From Lautropia sp. SCN 69-89 (GTDB taxonomy: Bacteria; Pseudomonadota; Gammaproteobacteria; Burkholderiales; Burkholderiaceae_E), in NCBI GenBank assembly GCA_001724855.1, contig MEED01000009.1, forward strand, positions 22,242 through 86,241: a DNA stretch of 64,000 nucleotides, read 5' to 3'. The notes beneath the pieces are model-generated. The model was not told the DNA's origin. It saw only the letters and a list, made by a program, of their open reading frames with translations, and did no database searches. Positions 22,312 to 31,788 of this stretch are shown one piece after another. A program made the position numbers and the translations under genes. Position 1 is the stretch's first letter, and each line of letters starts with the position of its first letter.

Positions 22312-23556
22312 TCACACCACCTGGCCCAGCTTGAAGATCGGCAGGTACATCGCGATCACCAGCCCGCCGATCAGCGTGCCGAGCACCACCATGATCATCG
22401 GCTCGAGCAGGCTCGACAGGCTCTCGACCGCGTCGTCGACTTCGCGCTCGAAGATGTCGGCCGCCTTCGAGAGCATCGAGTCGAGCGCACCCGATTCCTC
22501 GCCGATCGACGACATCTGCAGCACCATGTTCGGAAACACCTGCGAGTTCTGCATCGACACGGTGAGGCTGGTGCCGGTGGACACCTCCTGCTGGATCTTC
22601 TTCGTCGCCATCAGGTAGACGTGGTTGCCCGAGGCGCCGCCCACCGAGTCGAGCGCCTCGACCAGCGGCACGCCGGCGGCGAACATCGTCGACAGCGTGC
22701 GCAGCCAGCGCGCGATGGTCGCCTTCTCGACGACCGGGCCGAAGATCGGCAGCTTCAGCAGCAGGCGGTCCATCGCCATCTGCACCTTCGGCGAGCGCCG
22801 CCACGACTGCATCAGGAAGTAAAGGCCGCCGCCGATTCCGCCGAAGATCAGGTACCAGTATTCGACGAAGAAGTCCGACATCGCGATCACCGCCAGCGTC
22901 GGGGCGGGCAGGTCGGCGCCGAAGTTCGAGAACACTTCCTTGAACGCGGGGACGACGAACAGCATGATCACCGCAACGACGATGAACGCGACCACCAGCA
23001 CCGCGGCAGGATAGAACAGCGCCGACTTGATCTTGCCCTTGATCGCGAGCATCTTTTCCTTGTAGGACGCCAGCCGGTCGAGCAGGTCGTCGAGGATGCC
23101 GGCCTGTTCGCCGGCACCCACCAGGTTGCAGAACAGCGAGTCGAAGTAGAGCGGATACTTGCGGAACGCCTGCGACAGCGACGTGCCGGTCTCGACGTCG
23201 CCGCGGATGTCGGTGAACAGCTTCGATACCGACGCGTTGCTGGTACCGCGCGCCACGATGTCGAACGACTGCAGCAGCGGTACGCCCGCCTTCATCATCG
23301 TCGCCAGCTGGCGCGTGAACAGCGTGATGTCCTTCTCGCCGATCTTGCGACCCTTCTTGTAGCGCCGCTTGGTCACCTTCGTGACGGCGATCCCCTGGCG
23401 GCGCAGCGAGGTCTGCACGACCGCCGGTCCGCTGGCGCGCACTTCGCCGCGCACCACCTTGCCGGTGCGGTCGCGCCCCTCCCACGCGAAGGTGTATTCG
23501 CGCGGTGCCGCGGCGCGGGGGCCGGGCAGCGCCCGGGTGGTAGCGGTCGTAGCCAT
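22312..23556 (-). CDS. pilC: PilC, type IV pilus inner-membrane platform protein
   Basis: Polytopic platform on which the pilus fibre is assembled by PilB and retracted by PilT. The 414-residue product has two T2SF domains (VPLLQSFDIVARG and VPLVEALDSVGG repeats), separated by a membrane helix region, with a last helix VVLGTLIGGLVIAMYLPIF. The N terminus (YTFAWEGRDRTGKVVRGE) is the cytoplasmic PilB-contact part. Length and layout are typical. Confidence 0.95.
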   Translation of the reverse strand: MATTATTRALPGPRAAAPREYTFAWEGRDRTGKVVRGEVRASGPAVVQTSLRRQGIAVTKVTKRRYKKGRKIGEKDITLFTRQLATMMKAGVPLLQSFDIVARGTSNASVSKLFTDIRGDVETGTSLSQAFRKYPLYFDSLFCNLVGAGEQAGILDDLLDRLASYKEKMLAIKGKIKSALFYPAAVLVVAFIVVAVIMLFVVPAFKEVFSNFGADLPAPTLAVIAMSDFFVEYWYLIFGGIGGGLYFLMQSWRRSPKVQMAMDRLLLKLPIFGPVVEKATIARWLRTLSTMFAAGVPLVEALDSVGGASGNHVYLMATKKIQQEVSTGTSLTVSMQNSQVFPNMVLQMSSIGEESGALDSMLSKAADIFEREVDDAVESLSSLLEPMIMVVLGTLIGGLVIAMYLPIFKLGQVV

Positions 23557-23602
23557 GGCTGTCTGCCTCTCGATGTCCCTGAACGCGCCGGCCCGATGCC
23601 GG

Positions 23603-25327
23603 TCACTCGTTGGTGACGCCCAGCACCTCTTCGATGCTCGTCGCCCCCTGCATCACCTTCACCAGGCCCGAGCGTCGCAGGTCGCGCACGCCCTCGATCT
23701 GGGCTTGCCTGGCGATCTGCAGCGCATTGCCGCCCGCCAGGATGATCTTCTGCGTCTCCTCGGAAACCGGCATCACCTGGTAGATGCCGACACGGCCCTT
23801 GTATCCCGAGCCGTTGCAGCGCTCGCAACCCGCCGGCCGGTACGCCGTCCACGAGCCGTCGAGGTCCGGTTCGAGGAAGCCGGCCTTCAGCAGCGCGGTC
23901 TCGTCGAGTTCGAGCGGCTGCTTGCAGCTGCACAGGCGACGCGCGAGCCGTTGCGCGGTGATCAGGATCACCGACGAAGCGATGTTGAACGGCGCAACGC
24001 CCATGTTGGCCAGGCGAGTCAGCGTCGTCGGTGCGTCGTTCGTGTGCAGCGTCGACAGCACCATGTGTCCGGTCTGCGCCGCCTTGATCGCGATGTCGGC
24101 GGTCTCCAGGTCGCGGATCTCGCCGACCATGATCACGTCGGGGTCCTGCCGCAGGAACGACTTCAGCGCGGCCGAGAAGGTCAGCCCCGCCTTGTCGTTC
24201 ACGTTGACCTGGTTGATCCCCGGCAGGTTGATCTCGGCGGGGTCCTCGGCAGTCGAGATGTTGACGCCGGGCTCGTTCAGGATGTTCAGGCAGGTATACA
24301 GCGAGACGGTCTTCCCCGACCCGGTCGGACCCGTCACCAGGATCATTCCGTAGGGGCGGTGGATCGCGTCGAGCAACAGTTGCTTCTGGTCGGGTTCGTA
24401 GCCGAGCACGTCGATGCCGAGGCGCGCCGAGGACGGATCGAGGATCCGCATCACGATCTTCTCGCCGAACAGCGTGGGCAGCGTCGAGACGCGGAAGTCG
24501 ATCGCGCGCTGGCTGGACAGCACGATCTTCATCCGTCCGTCCTGCGGCACCCGCTTCTCCGAGATGTCGAGCCGCGAGATCACCTTGATCCGTGATGCGA
24601 GCTTCTCCTTGATCGCCAGCGGCGGCTGCGCCATCTCGCGCAGCTCGCCGTCGACGCGGAAGCGGATCCGGTAGAACTTCTCGTACGGCTCGAAGTGCAC
24701 GTCCGAGGCACCGGCCTGGATCGCGTCGATCAGGACCTTCTGCAGGAAGCGCACCACCGGCGCGTCGTCGACCTCGCTGGTGTCGGGCTGCGGGGCCGTC
24801 TCCTCGCCGGAGACCTCCAGGTCGAACGATTCGTCGGCGAGGTCGCCGAGCTTGTCGCTGGCGCTCTGGCCGAGCTTCTCGACCAGCCGCACCAGCTTGT
24901 CGTGCTCGACGACGACCGCGTCGACGTTCGCCTCGGCGGAGAAGCGGATCCGCGCGAGCAGCTTCTGGTCGGTCGGGTCCGACAGCGCCAGCGACAGCCG
25001 CCCGCCGCGCTTGCCCAGCGCCACGACGCGGGCCTCGGTGGCGAGCTTGCGGTCGAGCGCATCGTGCGGCAGCGCAGCGACGTCGACGGCCGAGAGGTCG
25101 AGCAGCGGATGGCCGAACACCTCGGCGGCGAACTTCGCCACCTGGCGCGCCTGCATGTGTCCGCCACCGACCAGTTCGTCGATGAACGCGATGCCGCCGG
25201 CCTGAGCCTTGCGCTGGATCGCCGCGGCCTGGTCGAGCCGCAGCACCTGGTGCTGGACCAGTGCGCGGCCGAGGCCCGCGAGCGGGTGTGTCTCGCCGGC
25301 CTGGGGCGCTGGGTGTACTGCTGCCAT
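23603..25327 (-). CDS. pilB: PilB, type IV pilus extension ATPase
   Basis: Hexameric secretion-type ATPase that powers pilus extension. The 574 residues have an N-terminal GspE/PilB domain, Walker A GPTGSGKT at 333-340, an Asp-box/Walker B region (DPDVIMVGEIRD), HMVLSTLHTND, and a C-terminal zinc site made by CSC and CERC pairs. I chose the ATG at 25327 (MAAVHPAPQ); the frame is open to 25390 but those 21 residues are basic and atypical. A 182-nt gap with no recognisable gene separates it from the CBS protein upstream. Confidence 0.95.
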   Translation of the reverse strand: MAAVHPAPQAGETHPLAGLGRALVQHQVLRLDQAAAIQRKAQAGGIAFIDELVGGGHMQARQVAKFAAEVFGHPLLDLSAVDVAALPHDALDRKLATEARVVALGKRGGRLSLALSDPTDQKLLARIRFSAEANVDAVVVEHDKLVRLVEKLGQSASDKLGDLADESFDLEVSGEETAPQPDTSEVDDAPVVRFLQKVLIDAIQAGASDVHFEPYEKFYRIRFRVDGELREMAQPPLAIKEKLASRIKVISRLDISEKRVPQDGRMKIVLSSQRAIDFRVSTLPTLFGEKIVMRILDPSSARLGIDVLGYEPDQKQLLLDAIHRPYGMILVTGPTGSGKTVSLYTCLNILNEPGVNISTAEDPAEINLPGINQVNVNDKAGLTFSAALKSFLRQDPDVIMVGEIRDLETADIAIKAAQTGHMVLSTLHTNDAPTTLTRLANMGVAPFNIASSVILITAQRLARRLCSCKQPLELDETALLKAGFLEPDLDGSWTAYRPAGCERCNGSGYKGRVGIYQVMPVSEETQKIILAGGNALQIARQAQIEGVRDLRRSGLVKVMQGATSIEEVLGVTNE

Positions 25328-25509
25328 CTGACCTGCCTGGTGCCGGATGCCTGTGGGAATTCTTCTGCGTTGCGGACTTTCTCCGCGCAATCATGCCCGC
25401 CCGGTGGCGGTGCGGGCGACGGCCGGATCGCGGGCAAAGGACGAGCGGCGGCACGGCCGCCGACGAACGGCGGCCGCGTTGGGTCAACGCGCGACAAAGG
25501 GCGCCGGCC

Positions 25510-26817
25510 CTATGGGGAGTGCGCCGCGTCGCCGGCCGAGGCAGCCGGCAGGCCGGGGGGCTGCCGGCGCAGGCGCACGCTGCGGATCAGCCGGTCCTCG
25601 ATCTGCTGGATCTCGATCACGAGCGGGCCGTAGCGCACGCTCACCGCGGCCTCCGGCAGTTCGCGCAGCGTCTCGAGCAGCAGGCCGTTCAGCGTGCGCG
25701 GGCCCTCGAGCGCAAAGGCGGTACCGAGCCGGCGGTTGAGCTCCCGCAGCGGCGCGCTTCCATCGACGACGACTTCGTCGTCGACCCACTGCAGGCTGCT
25801 GTCGCCACCCGGCGCGGTGGTGGTGAACTCGCCGATGATCTCCTCGATGATGTCCTCGAGCGTGACCAGGCCGAGCACTTCGCCGTATTCGTCGATGACC
25901 AGCCCGATGCGCTGCCGGTTCTCCTGGAAGAACTGCAGCTGGCGGAACACCGGCGTGCCGCTGGGGACGAAATAGGGTTCGGTGAGGATCGCGCGCAGGT
26001 CCTCGGCGTCGAACGACTCGTGCTGCAGCAGCGCGAGCGCCCGGCGCACGTGGAGCATGCCCACCACGCGGTTGATCTCGCCCTCGAACACCGGCAGCTT
26101 GTTGTGGAAGCAGGTGGCGAGCTGTTCGCGCATGCCGCGCGGGTCGGTGGCGAGGTCGAGCGCCTCGATGCGGTGTCGCGGCACCATTACGTCGTCGACC
26201 GCGATCTGCTCGAGATCGAGCAGATTCAGCAGGATCGACCGGTGTTTCGGTGGCATGAAACCGCCACTTTCGAGCACGATCGTGCGCAGCTCCTCGAGCG
26301 AGACGCTCGGGGCCTTCTGCGCTTCGGCGCTCACGCCGGCCATGCGCAGCAGCCGCCCCACCAGCAGGTTGACCGCCCAGACCGCCGGCGACAGCACGCG
26401 CATCAGCAGGTTCAGCGGATAGCTGGCCGGCAGCGCAATGCGCTCGGGAAACGTGGCGCCGATCACCTTCGGGGTGATCTCGCAGAAGACGATGAGCAGC
26501 ACCGCGACCACCGTGGTCGCGGCCAGGATGACGCGGTCGTTGTCGCCGAAATACCGGATCGCCATCGCGGTCACGATCGCCGTGAGCGCGGTGTTGGCGA
26601 GGTTGTTGCCCAGCAGGATCGTGCCGAGCAGCCGCTCGGTCTGACCGAGCAGCTTCGACGCCAGCACGGCGCCGCGACGCCCTTCGCGAACCAGATGGCC
26701 GAGCCGGAATCGGTTCAGCGCCATCATTGCCGTCTCGGAGATCGAGAAGAACGCCGACAGCAGCATCAGCAGCAGCAGTGCGAGCAGCTGCAGCCAGAAC
26801 GGGATGACGGTTTCCAA
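25510..26817 (-). CDS. HlyC/CorC-type CBS membrane protein (CNNM-like)
   Basis: Membrane protein of the CorC/CNNM group linked to magnesium or other cation homeostasis. The 435 residues comprise an N-terminal DUF21 transmembrane domain with about four helices (LLSAFFSISETAMMALN, LLGNNLANTALTA, FCEITPKVIGA), two CBS domains (VMVPRHRIEALDL and FFQENRQRIGLVIDEYGEVLGLVTLEDIIEEIIGE regions), and a C-terminal CorC/HlyC domain. Substrate is not predictable. It is divergent from livG. Confidence 0.9.
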   Translation of the reverse strand: METVIPFWLQLLALLLLMLLSAFFSISETAMMALNRFRLGHLVREGRRGAVLASKLLGQTERLLGTILLGNNLANTALTAIVTAMAIRYFGDNDRVILAATTVVAVLLIVFCEITPKVIGATFPERIALPASYPLNLLMRVLSPAVWAVNLLVGRLLRMAGVSAEAQKAPSVSLEELRTIVLESGGFMPPKHRSILLNLLDLEQIAVDDVMVPRHRIEALDLATDPRGMREQLATCFHNKLPVFEGEINRVVGMLHVRRALALLQHESFDAEDLRAILTEPYFVPSGTPVFRQLQFFQENRQRIGLVIDEYGEVLGLVTLEDIIEEIIGEFTTTAPGGDSSLQWVDDEVVVDGSAPLRELNRRLGTAFALEGPRTLNGLLLETLRELPEAAVSVRYGPLVIEIQQIEDRLIRSVRLRRQPPGLPAASAGDAAHSP

Positions 26818-26958
26818 GCGCGGGATTCGTCGCGACGGACGGGAAGCCTTTGACCCCCTAGCCTACCGGAATCGGTTCGCTGCGGCGCACCACCGGCGGC
26901 GGGCGCCCGGCTGCTGCCGGGCAGCCGCCGGGCCGGGGACGATCCGCGCTTACCCGGA

Positions 26959-26987
26959 TTGTCGCCCCCTGGGCCATTGGCCATAAT
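26959..26987 (+). promoter_or_regulatory. Sigma-70-like promoter for the liv operon
   Basis: TTGTCG (26959-26964) and CATAAT (26982-26987) separated by exactly 17 nt, in the 217-nt gap between the divergent CBS-protein gene and livG. Predicted transcription would start near 26994, leaving a leader of about 40 nt before the livG ATG. Confidence 0.55.
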
Positions 26988-27034
26988 CCGCGCTCCGATT
27001 GCCGGCATCGTGCCGGCCCGTCCAACGCCGATCG

Positions 27035-27817
27035 ATGCCCGAACACGACTACATCCTCGAGACCCGGCACCTCGTCAAGGAGTTCAAGGGCTTCGTCGCG
27101 GTCGACGACGTGAACCTGCGCGTGCGGCGCGGCCAGATCCATGCGCTGATCGGCCCGAACGGTGCCGGCAAGACCACGGTCTTCAACCTGCTCACCAAGT
27201 TCCTGATTCCGAGCGCCGGGCAGATCCTGTTCAACGGCCACGACATCACCACCGAGAAGCCGGCGCAGGTCGCGCGGCGCGGCATCGTGCGCTCGTTCCA
27301 GATCTCGGCGACGTTTCCGAACCTCACCGTGCTCGACAACGTGCGCATCGGGCTGCAGCGTGCGCTCGGCACCTCCTTCCACTTCTGGAAGCCGGCGTCG
27401 TCGCTCGACACGCTGAATGCGCGCGCGCTCGAACTGCTCGACACGGTGGGGCTGCGCGAATTCGCCGGCTACGTGACGGTCGAGCTGCCTTACGGCCGCA
27501 AGCGGGCGCTGGAGATCGCCACGACGCTGGCCACCGAACCCGAGCTGATGCTGCTCGACGAGCCCACGCAGGGCATGGGCCACGAAGACGTCGAGCGGGT
27601 GACGCAGCTCATCAAGAAGGTCTCGGCCAACCGCACGGTGCTGATGGTCGAACACAACATGAACGTCGTCGCCGACATCGCCGACACGATCAGCGTGCTG
27701 CAGCGCGGCCAGGTGATTGCGGAGGGCCCCTACGAGGTGGTCTCGAAGAATCCGCAGGTACTCGAGGCCTACATGGGCAGCGCCACCGGAGAACTCAGGG
27801 GGGCGCATGGCCAATAG
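27035..27817 (+). CDS. livG: LivG, ABC-transporter ATPase (branched-chain type)
   Basis: One of two cytoplasmic ATPases of a HAAT-family importer. The 260 residues have Walker A GPNGAGKTT at 40-48, the family-typical altered signature VELPYGRKRALEIA, Walker B ELMLLDEPTQGM, and the LivG-type C-terminal extension. I chose ATG 27035 (MPEHDYILETRHLV); an upstream in-frame start would add an unrelated 12-residue stretch. The 3' end overlaps livF by 11 nt. The transported substrate cannot be read from this gene. Confidence 0.93.
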   Translation: MPEHDYILETRHLVKEFKGFVAVDDVNLRVRRGQIHALIGPNGAGKTTVFNLLTKFLIPSAGQILFNGHDITTEKPAQVARRGIVRSFQISATFPNLTVLDNVRIGLQRALGTSFHFWKPASSLDTLNARALELLDTVGLREFAGYVTVELPYGRKRALEIATTLATEPELMLLDEPTQGMGHEDVERVTQLIKKVSANRTVLMVEHNMNVVADIADTISVLQRGQVIAEGPYEVVSKNPQVLEAYMGSATGELRGAHGQ

Positions 27818-28520
27818 CGGCACCGAGTTCCTGCGCATCACCGACCTGCACGCGTTCTACGGCGAATCGCATATCCTGCACGGGGTCGACCTCGCGGTGA
27901 ACCGCGGCGAGGTCGTCACGCTGCTTGGGCGCAACGGCGCCGGGCGCACCACCACGCTGAAGGCGATCATGGGGCTGGTGGGCCGGCGCAGCGGTTCGAT
28001 CATGGTCAACGGCGTCGAGGCGGTAAACCTGCCGCCGCATGCGATCGCGCGCCGCGGCATCGGCTACTGCCCCGAGGAGCGCGGCATCTTCGCCAGCCTC
28101 TCGTGCGAGGAGAACCTGATGCTGCCGCCGGAGGTGGCCTCCGGCGGAATGGGGCTCGACGAGATCTACGCGATGTTCCCGAACCTGAGGGAGCGGCGCG
28201 CCAGCCAGGGCACGCGACTCTCCGGAGGCGAACAGCAGATGCTGGCGGTGGCACGGATCCTGCGCACCGGCGCGAAGATGCTGCTGCTCGACGAGATCTC
28301 CGAAGGGCTCGCGCCGGTGATCGTGCAGACGCTGGCGAAGATGATCCGCATGCTGCGCGAGAAGGGCTTCACCATCGTGATGGTCGAGCAGAATTTCCGC
28401 TTTGCCGCACCGCTGGCCGACCGGTTCTACGTGATGGAGCACGGGCGCATCGTCGAGAGTTTCGACGCGGCGCAACTGCAGGAGAAGATGGGCATGCTGC
28501 ACGAATACCTCGGGGTATGA
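27807..28520 (+). CDS. livF: LivF, ABC-transporter ATPase (branched-chain type)
   Basis: Partner ATPase to LivG. The 237 residues have signature LSGGEQQM, Walker B MLLLDEISEGLAP, and MVEQNFRFA (H-loop region). Oddity: Walker A reads GRNGAGRTT, with Arg47 (codon CGC at 27945-27947) in place of the near-invariant Lys. Some Liv-type ATPases may carry this change naturally, so the gene should not be called broken. It starts inside the livG 3' end, with a GGGG-rich ribosome site, and is followed 49 nt later by the binding-protein gene. Confidence 0.92.
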   Translation: MANSGTEFLRITDLHAFYGESHILHGVDLAVNRGEVVTLLGRNGAGRTTTLKAIMGLVGRRSGSIMVNGVEAVNLPPHAIARRGIGYCPEERGIFASLSCEENLMLPPEVASGGMGLDEIYAMFPNLRERRASQGTRLSGGEQQMLAVARILRTGAKMLLLDEISEGLAPVIVQTLAKMIRMLREKGFTIVMVEQNFRFAAPLADRFYVMEHGRIVESFDAAQLQEKMGMLHEYLGV

Positions 28521-28569
28521 ACGCGGGGGCCCGGTCGTCGATGTCCCGAACGCACTAGGAGGAAGCACC

Positions 28570-29784
28570 ATGAAACTGAAGCTGTCGTCGCTGGTGGCCG
28601 CGGTGGCCCTGGCACTCGCCGGTGGCGCCGCGCAGGCGCAGATCTCCGGCAACGTCGTCAAGATCGGCGTGATGAACGACATGTCGGGCGTGTACGCCGA
28701 CATCGGCGGTCCCGGTTCCGTGGTCGCCGCGAAAATGGCGGTCGAAGACTTCCAGAAGACCTCGAAGGCCGGCCTGAAGATCGAGATCGTCTCGGCCGAC
28801 CACCAGAACAAGCCCGACGTGGGTTCGACGGTGGCGCGCCAGTGGTACGACACCGATGGCGTCGACGCGATCGCCGACGTGCCGACTTCGTCGGTGGCGC
28901 TGGCCGTCGCCCAGGTCACGCGCGACAAGGGCAAGGCATTCCTCAACACCGGCGCCGCGACGGCCGACCTCACCGGCAAGGCCTGCTCGCCCAACACGGT
29001 TCACTGGCTCTACGACACGTGGATGCTGGCTCACGGCACCGGCAGCGCGATCGTCAAGACCGGTGGCGACACCTGGTTCTTCCTGACCGCCGACTACGCG
29101 TTCGGCCACGCTCTGGAGCGCGACACCGAGGCGGTGGTGCTCGCGAGCGGCGGCAAGGTGCTGGGCAAGGTGCGCCACCCGCTCGGCACGCAGGACTTCT
29201 CCTCGTTCCTGCTGCAGGCGCAGGCGTCGAAAGCCAAGGTGATCGGCCTGGCCAACGCCGGCGGCGACACGATCAACTCGATCAAGCAGGCCGCGGAGTT
29301 CGGCATCGTCAAGGGCGGCCAGAGCCTGGCCGGCCTGCTGGTGTTCCTCACCGACGTGCACGGACTGGGCCTGCAGACTGCGCAGGGCCTGGTCGTGACC
29401 GAAACCTTCTACTGGGATCTCAACGACCAGACGCGTGCGTGGTCCAAGCGCTTCGCGGCGGCCAACGGCGGCAAGTACCCGTCGATGGACCACGCCGGCG
29501 TCTACGCGGTGATCCTGCACTACCTGAAGGCGGTCGAGGCTGCGAAAACCGACGACGGCACGAAGGTCGTGGCCAGGATGAAGGAGCTGCCCACCGACGA
29601 CCCGCTGTTCGGCAAGGGCACGATCCGGCAGGACGGCCGCAAGCTGCATCCGGCCTACCTGTTCGAGGTCAAGAAGCCCAGCGAGTCGAAGGGCCCGTAC
29701 GACTACTACAAGCTGCGCGCGACGATCCCGGCCGACCAGGCGTTCCGGCCGCTGGCCGAGGGCGGCTGCCCGCTGGTGAAGTGA
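28570..29784 (+). CDS. Periplasmic substrate-binding protein of the liv-type importer
   Basis: Type I periplasmic binding protein (Peripla_BP_6 family) that feeds the LivGFHM complex. The 404 residues begin with a signal peptide cleaved near AQA|Q (about residue 23), then VKIGVMNDMSGVYADIGG, the usual first strand of LivK-like proteins, and HPLGTQDFSSFLLQ. The strong AGGAGG 8 nt before ATG suggests high expression. Ligand is unclear: related proteins bind branched-chain amino acids, amides or aromatic acids. Confidence 0.9.
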   Translation: MKLKLSSLVAAVALALAGGAAQAQISGNVVKIGVMNDMSGVYADIGGPGSVVAAKMAVEDFQKTSKAGLKIEIVSADHQNKPDVGSTVARQWYDTDGVDAIADVPTSSVALAVAQVTRDKGKAFLNTGAATADLTGKACSPNTVHWLYDTWMLAHGTGSAIVKTGGDTWFFLTADYAFGHALERDTEAVVLASGGKVLGKVRHPLGTQDFSSFLLQAQASKAKVIGLANAGGDTINSIKQAAEFGIVKGGQSLAGLLVFLTDVHGLGLQTAQGLVVTETFYWDLNDQTRAWSKRFAAANGGKYPSMDHAGVYAVILHYLKAVEAAKTDDGTKVVARMKELPTDDPLFGKGTIRQDGRKLHPAYLFEVKKPSESKGPYDYYKLRATIPADQAFRPLAEGGCPLVK

Positions 29785-29811
29785 CGCAGCGCTGAGGCGA
29801 ACCGGCCCGAA

Positions 29812-29837
29812 CCCTCCCGGCGCAGACGCCGGGAGGG
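29812..29837 (+). repeat. Perfect 11-bp hairpin between binding-protein gene and livH
   Basis: CCCTCCCGGCG, loop CAGA, CGCCGGGAGGG: perfect 11-bp stem, 28 nt after the binding-protein stop. No T-run follows, so it is unlikely to be a plain intrinsic terminator. Such hairpins often stabilise the upstream mRNA or damp read-through, giving more binding protein than permease (inference). Confidence 0.7.
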
Positions 29838-29870
29838 GCGGGTCCCCGCAGACCACCGGATCGACGCTCG

Positions 29871-30755
29871 ATGGAGATCTTCGGCATTCCGACGCAGGCG
29901 CTGTTCGGCCAGCTGCTGATCGGCCTGATCAACGGCTCGTTCTACGCGCTGCTGTCGCTCGGCCTGGCAGTGATCTTCGGGCTGCTGAACATCATCAACT
30001 TCACGCACGGTGCGCAGTACATGTTCGGCGCGTTCGTCGCGTACCTGCTGCTGAACAAGCTCGGCATCGGTTACTGGTGGGCGCTGCTCATCGCGCCGAT
30101 CGTGGTCGGCGCCACCGGCATCGTCATCGAGCGGCTGATGCTCTCGAAGCTCTACAGGCTCGACCACCTGTACGGGTTGCTGCTCACCTTCGGCGTCGCG
30201 CTGGTGATGGAGGGACTCTTTCGCAACGAGTTCGGCTCCTCGGGCCTGCCGTACCCGAGTCCGTCGCAGCTCACCGGAGGCCAGAACCTCGGCTTCATGT
30301 TCCTGCCCAACTACCGGGCATGGGTCATCGTCGTGTCGCTGGTGGTCTGCCTGGGCACCTGGTACGCGATCGAGCGCACGCGGCTCGGCGCCTACCTGCG
30401 CGCCGCCACCGAGAATCCGCAACTGGTGCAGGCGTTCGGCATCAACGTGCCGCGGATGATCACGCTCACCTACGGCTTCGGCGTCGCGCTGGCCGCGTTC
30501 GCCGGCGTGATGGCCGCACCGATCTACCAGGTCAGCCCGCAGATGGGCGCCAACCTGATCATCGTGGTGTTCGCGGTGGTGGTGATCGGCGGCATGGGCT
30601 CGATCCTCGGCTCGGTGCTCACCGGCTTCGGCCTCGGCCTGATCGAGGGACTGACCAAGGTGTTCTACCCCGAGGCGTCGAACACGGTGATCTTCGTGAT
30701 CATGGTGATCGTCTTGCTGATCAAGCCGACCGGCCTGTTCGGCACGCAGAAATAG
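29871..30755 (+). CDS. livH: LivH, branched-chain-type ABC permease
   Basis: Inner-membrane permease subunit. The 294 residues are almost entirely hydrophobic helices, with the family opening QLLIGLINGSFYALLSLGLAVIFGLLNIINF..HG, and the cytoplasmic EAA-like loop RAATENPQLVQAFGINV that contacts the ATPases. The C terminus ends with KPTGLFG, shared by LivH proteins. livM follows after 7 nt. Confidence 0.94.
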   Translation: MEIFGIPTQALFGQLLIGLINGSFYALLSLGLAVIFGLLNIINFTHGAQYMFGAFVAYLLLNKLGIGYWWALLIAPIVVGATGIVIERLMLSKLYRLDHLYGLLLTFGVALVMEGLFRNEFGSSGLPYPSPSQLTGGQNLGFMFLPNYRAWVIVVSLVVCLGTWYAIERTRLGAYLRAATENPQLVQAFGINVPRMITLTYGFGVALAAFAGVMAAPIYQVSPQMGANLIIVVFAVVVIGGMGSILGSVLTGFGLGLIEGLTKVFYPEASNTVIFVIMVIVLLIKPTGLFGTQK

Positions 30756-30762
30756 GACCGCG

Positions 30763-31728
30763 ATGACCGGCGAGCCCACTTCCCTCGCGGCGGGCGCCAG
30801 CGGCGATACCCGCCCCCAGCGCGTCGCGTTCGCGCTGATGATCGCGGTCTTCGCGCTGCTGCCGCTGGCCGTGTATCCGGTTTTCCTGATGAAGGTGATG
30901 TGCTTCGCGCTGTTCGCGTGCGCCTTCAACCTGCTGATCGGTTTCGGCGGCCTGCTGTCATTCGGGCACGCGATGTTCCTCGGCACCGCGGGCTACGCGT
31001 CGGCGCACGCGGCGAAGGTCTGGGGCTTCAGCCCGGAGCTGGCGATCGTGTTCGCCACCGGCTGCGCGGCGCTGCTGGGCCTGCTCACCGGCCTTCTGGC
31101 GATCCGCCGGCAGGGCATCTACTTCGCGATGATCACGCTCGCGCTCGCGCAGATGGTGTTCTTCTTCTACGTGCAGGCGCCGTTCACCGGCGGCGAGGAC
31201 GGCATCCAGGCGGTGCCCCGCGGCAGGCTGTTCGGCCTGGTCGACCTCGGTTCGGCCGGCGCGATGTACCCGCTGGTGTTCGTCATCTTCGTCGGCGGTT
31301 TCCTGGTGATCTGGCGCGCGGTCAACTCGCCGTTCGGCCAGGTGCTGAAGGCCATCCGCGAGAACGAGGCGCGAGCCACCTCGCTCGGCTACGACGTCGA
31401 CCGCTACAAGCTGCTCGCGTACCTGCTGTCGGCCACGCTGTCGGGCCTGGCCGGCGCCACGAAGGCGCTCGTGTTCCAGCTCGCCTCGCTCACCGACGTC
31501 TACTGGACGATGTCGGGCGAGGTCGTGCTGATGACCCTGCTCGGCGGAATGGGCACCCTGTTCGGCCCGGTCGTCGGGGCCGCGATCATCATCACGATGC
31601 AGAACTACCTGGCGCAGATCGGCGCCTGGGTCACCGTCGTGCAGGGTGCGATCTTCGTCGTCTGCGTGATGGCGTTCCGCCGCGGCGTCGTCGGCGAGAT
31701 CGCCCACTGGCTGCGCAAACCTCTGTAA
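30763..31728 (+). CDS. livM: LivM, branched-chain-type ABC permease
   Basis: Second permease subunit, forming a heterodimer with LivH. The 321 residues contain ACAFNLLIGFGGLLSFGHAMF, the LivM signature, a LAIRRQGIYFAMITLALAQM helix, and the ATPase-contact loop KAIRENEARATSLGYDV. About nine to ten membrane helices. It ends the operon and converges on the aldehyde dehydrogenase gene with a 60-nt gap that shows no clear T-tailed terminator. Confidence 0.94.
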   Translation: MTGEPTSLAAGASGDTRPQRVAFALMIAVFALLPLAVYPVFLMKVMCFALFACAFNLLIGFGGLLSFGHAMFLGTAGYASAHAAKVWGFSPELAIVFATGCAALLGLLTGLLAIRRQGIYFAMITLALAQMVFFFYVQAPFTGGEDGIQAVPRGRLFGLVDLGSAGAMYPLVFVIFVGGFLVIWRAVNSPFGQVLKAIRENEARATSLGYDVDRYKLLAYLLSATLSGLAGATKALVFQLASLTDVYWTMSGEVVLMTLLGGMGTLFGPVVGAAIIITMQNYLAQIGAWVTVVQGAIFVVCVMAFRRGVVGEIAHWLRKPL

Positions 31729-31788
31729 ACGCACTGGCCCGCCCCGCTGTCGGCTGCCGCGACGCGCGTCGGCGTCGCAAGGATCGGT

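Noticed and set aside
31729..31788. CGACGCGCGTCG palindrome between livM and the aldehyde dehydrogenase gene as a terminator
   Set aside because: Short, mostly CG repeats with no T-tract on either strand; expected by chance in such GC-rich DNA.
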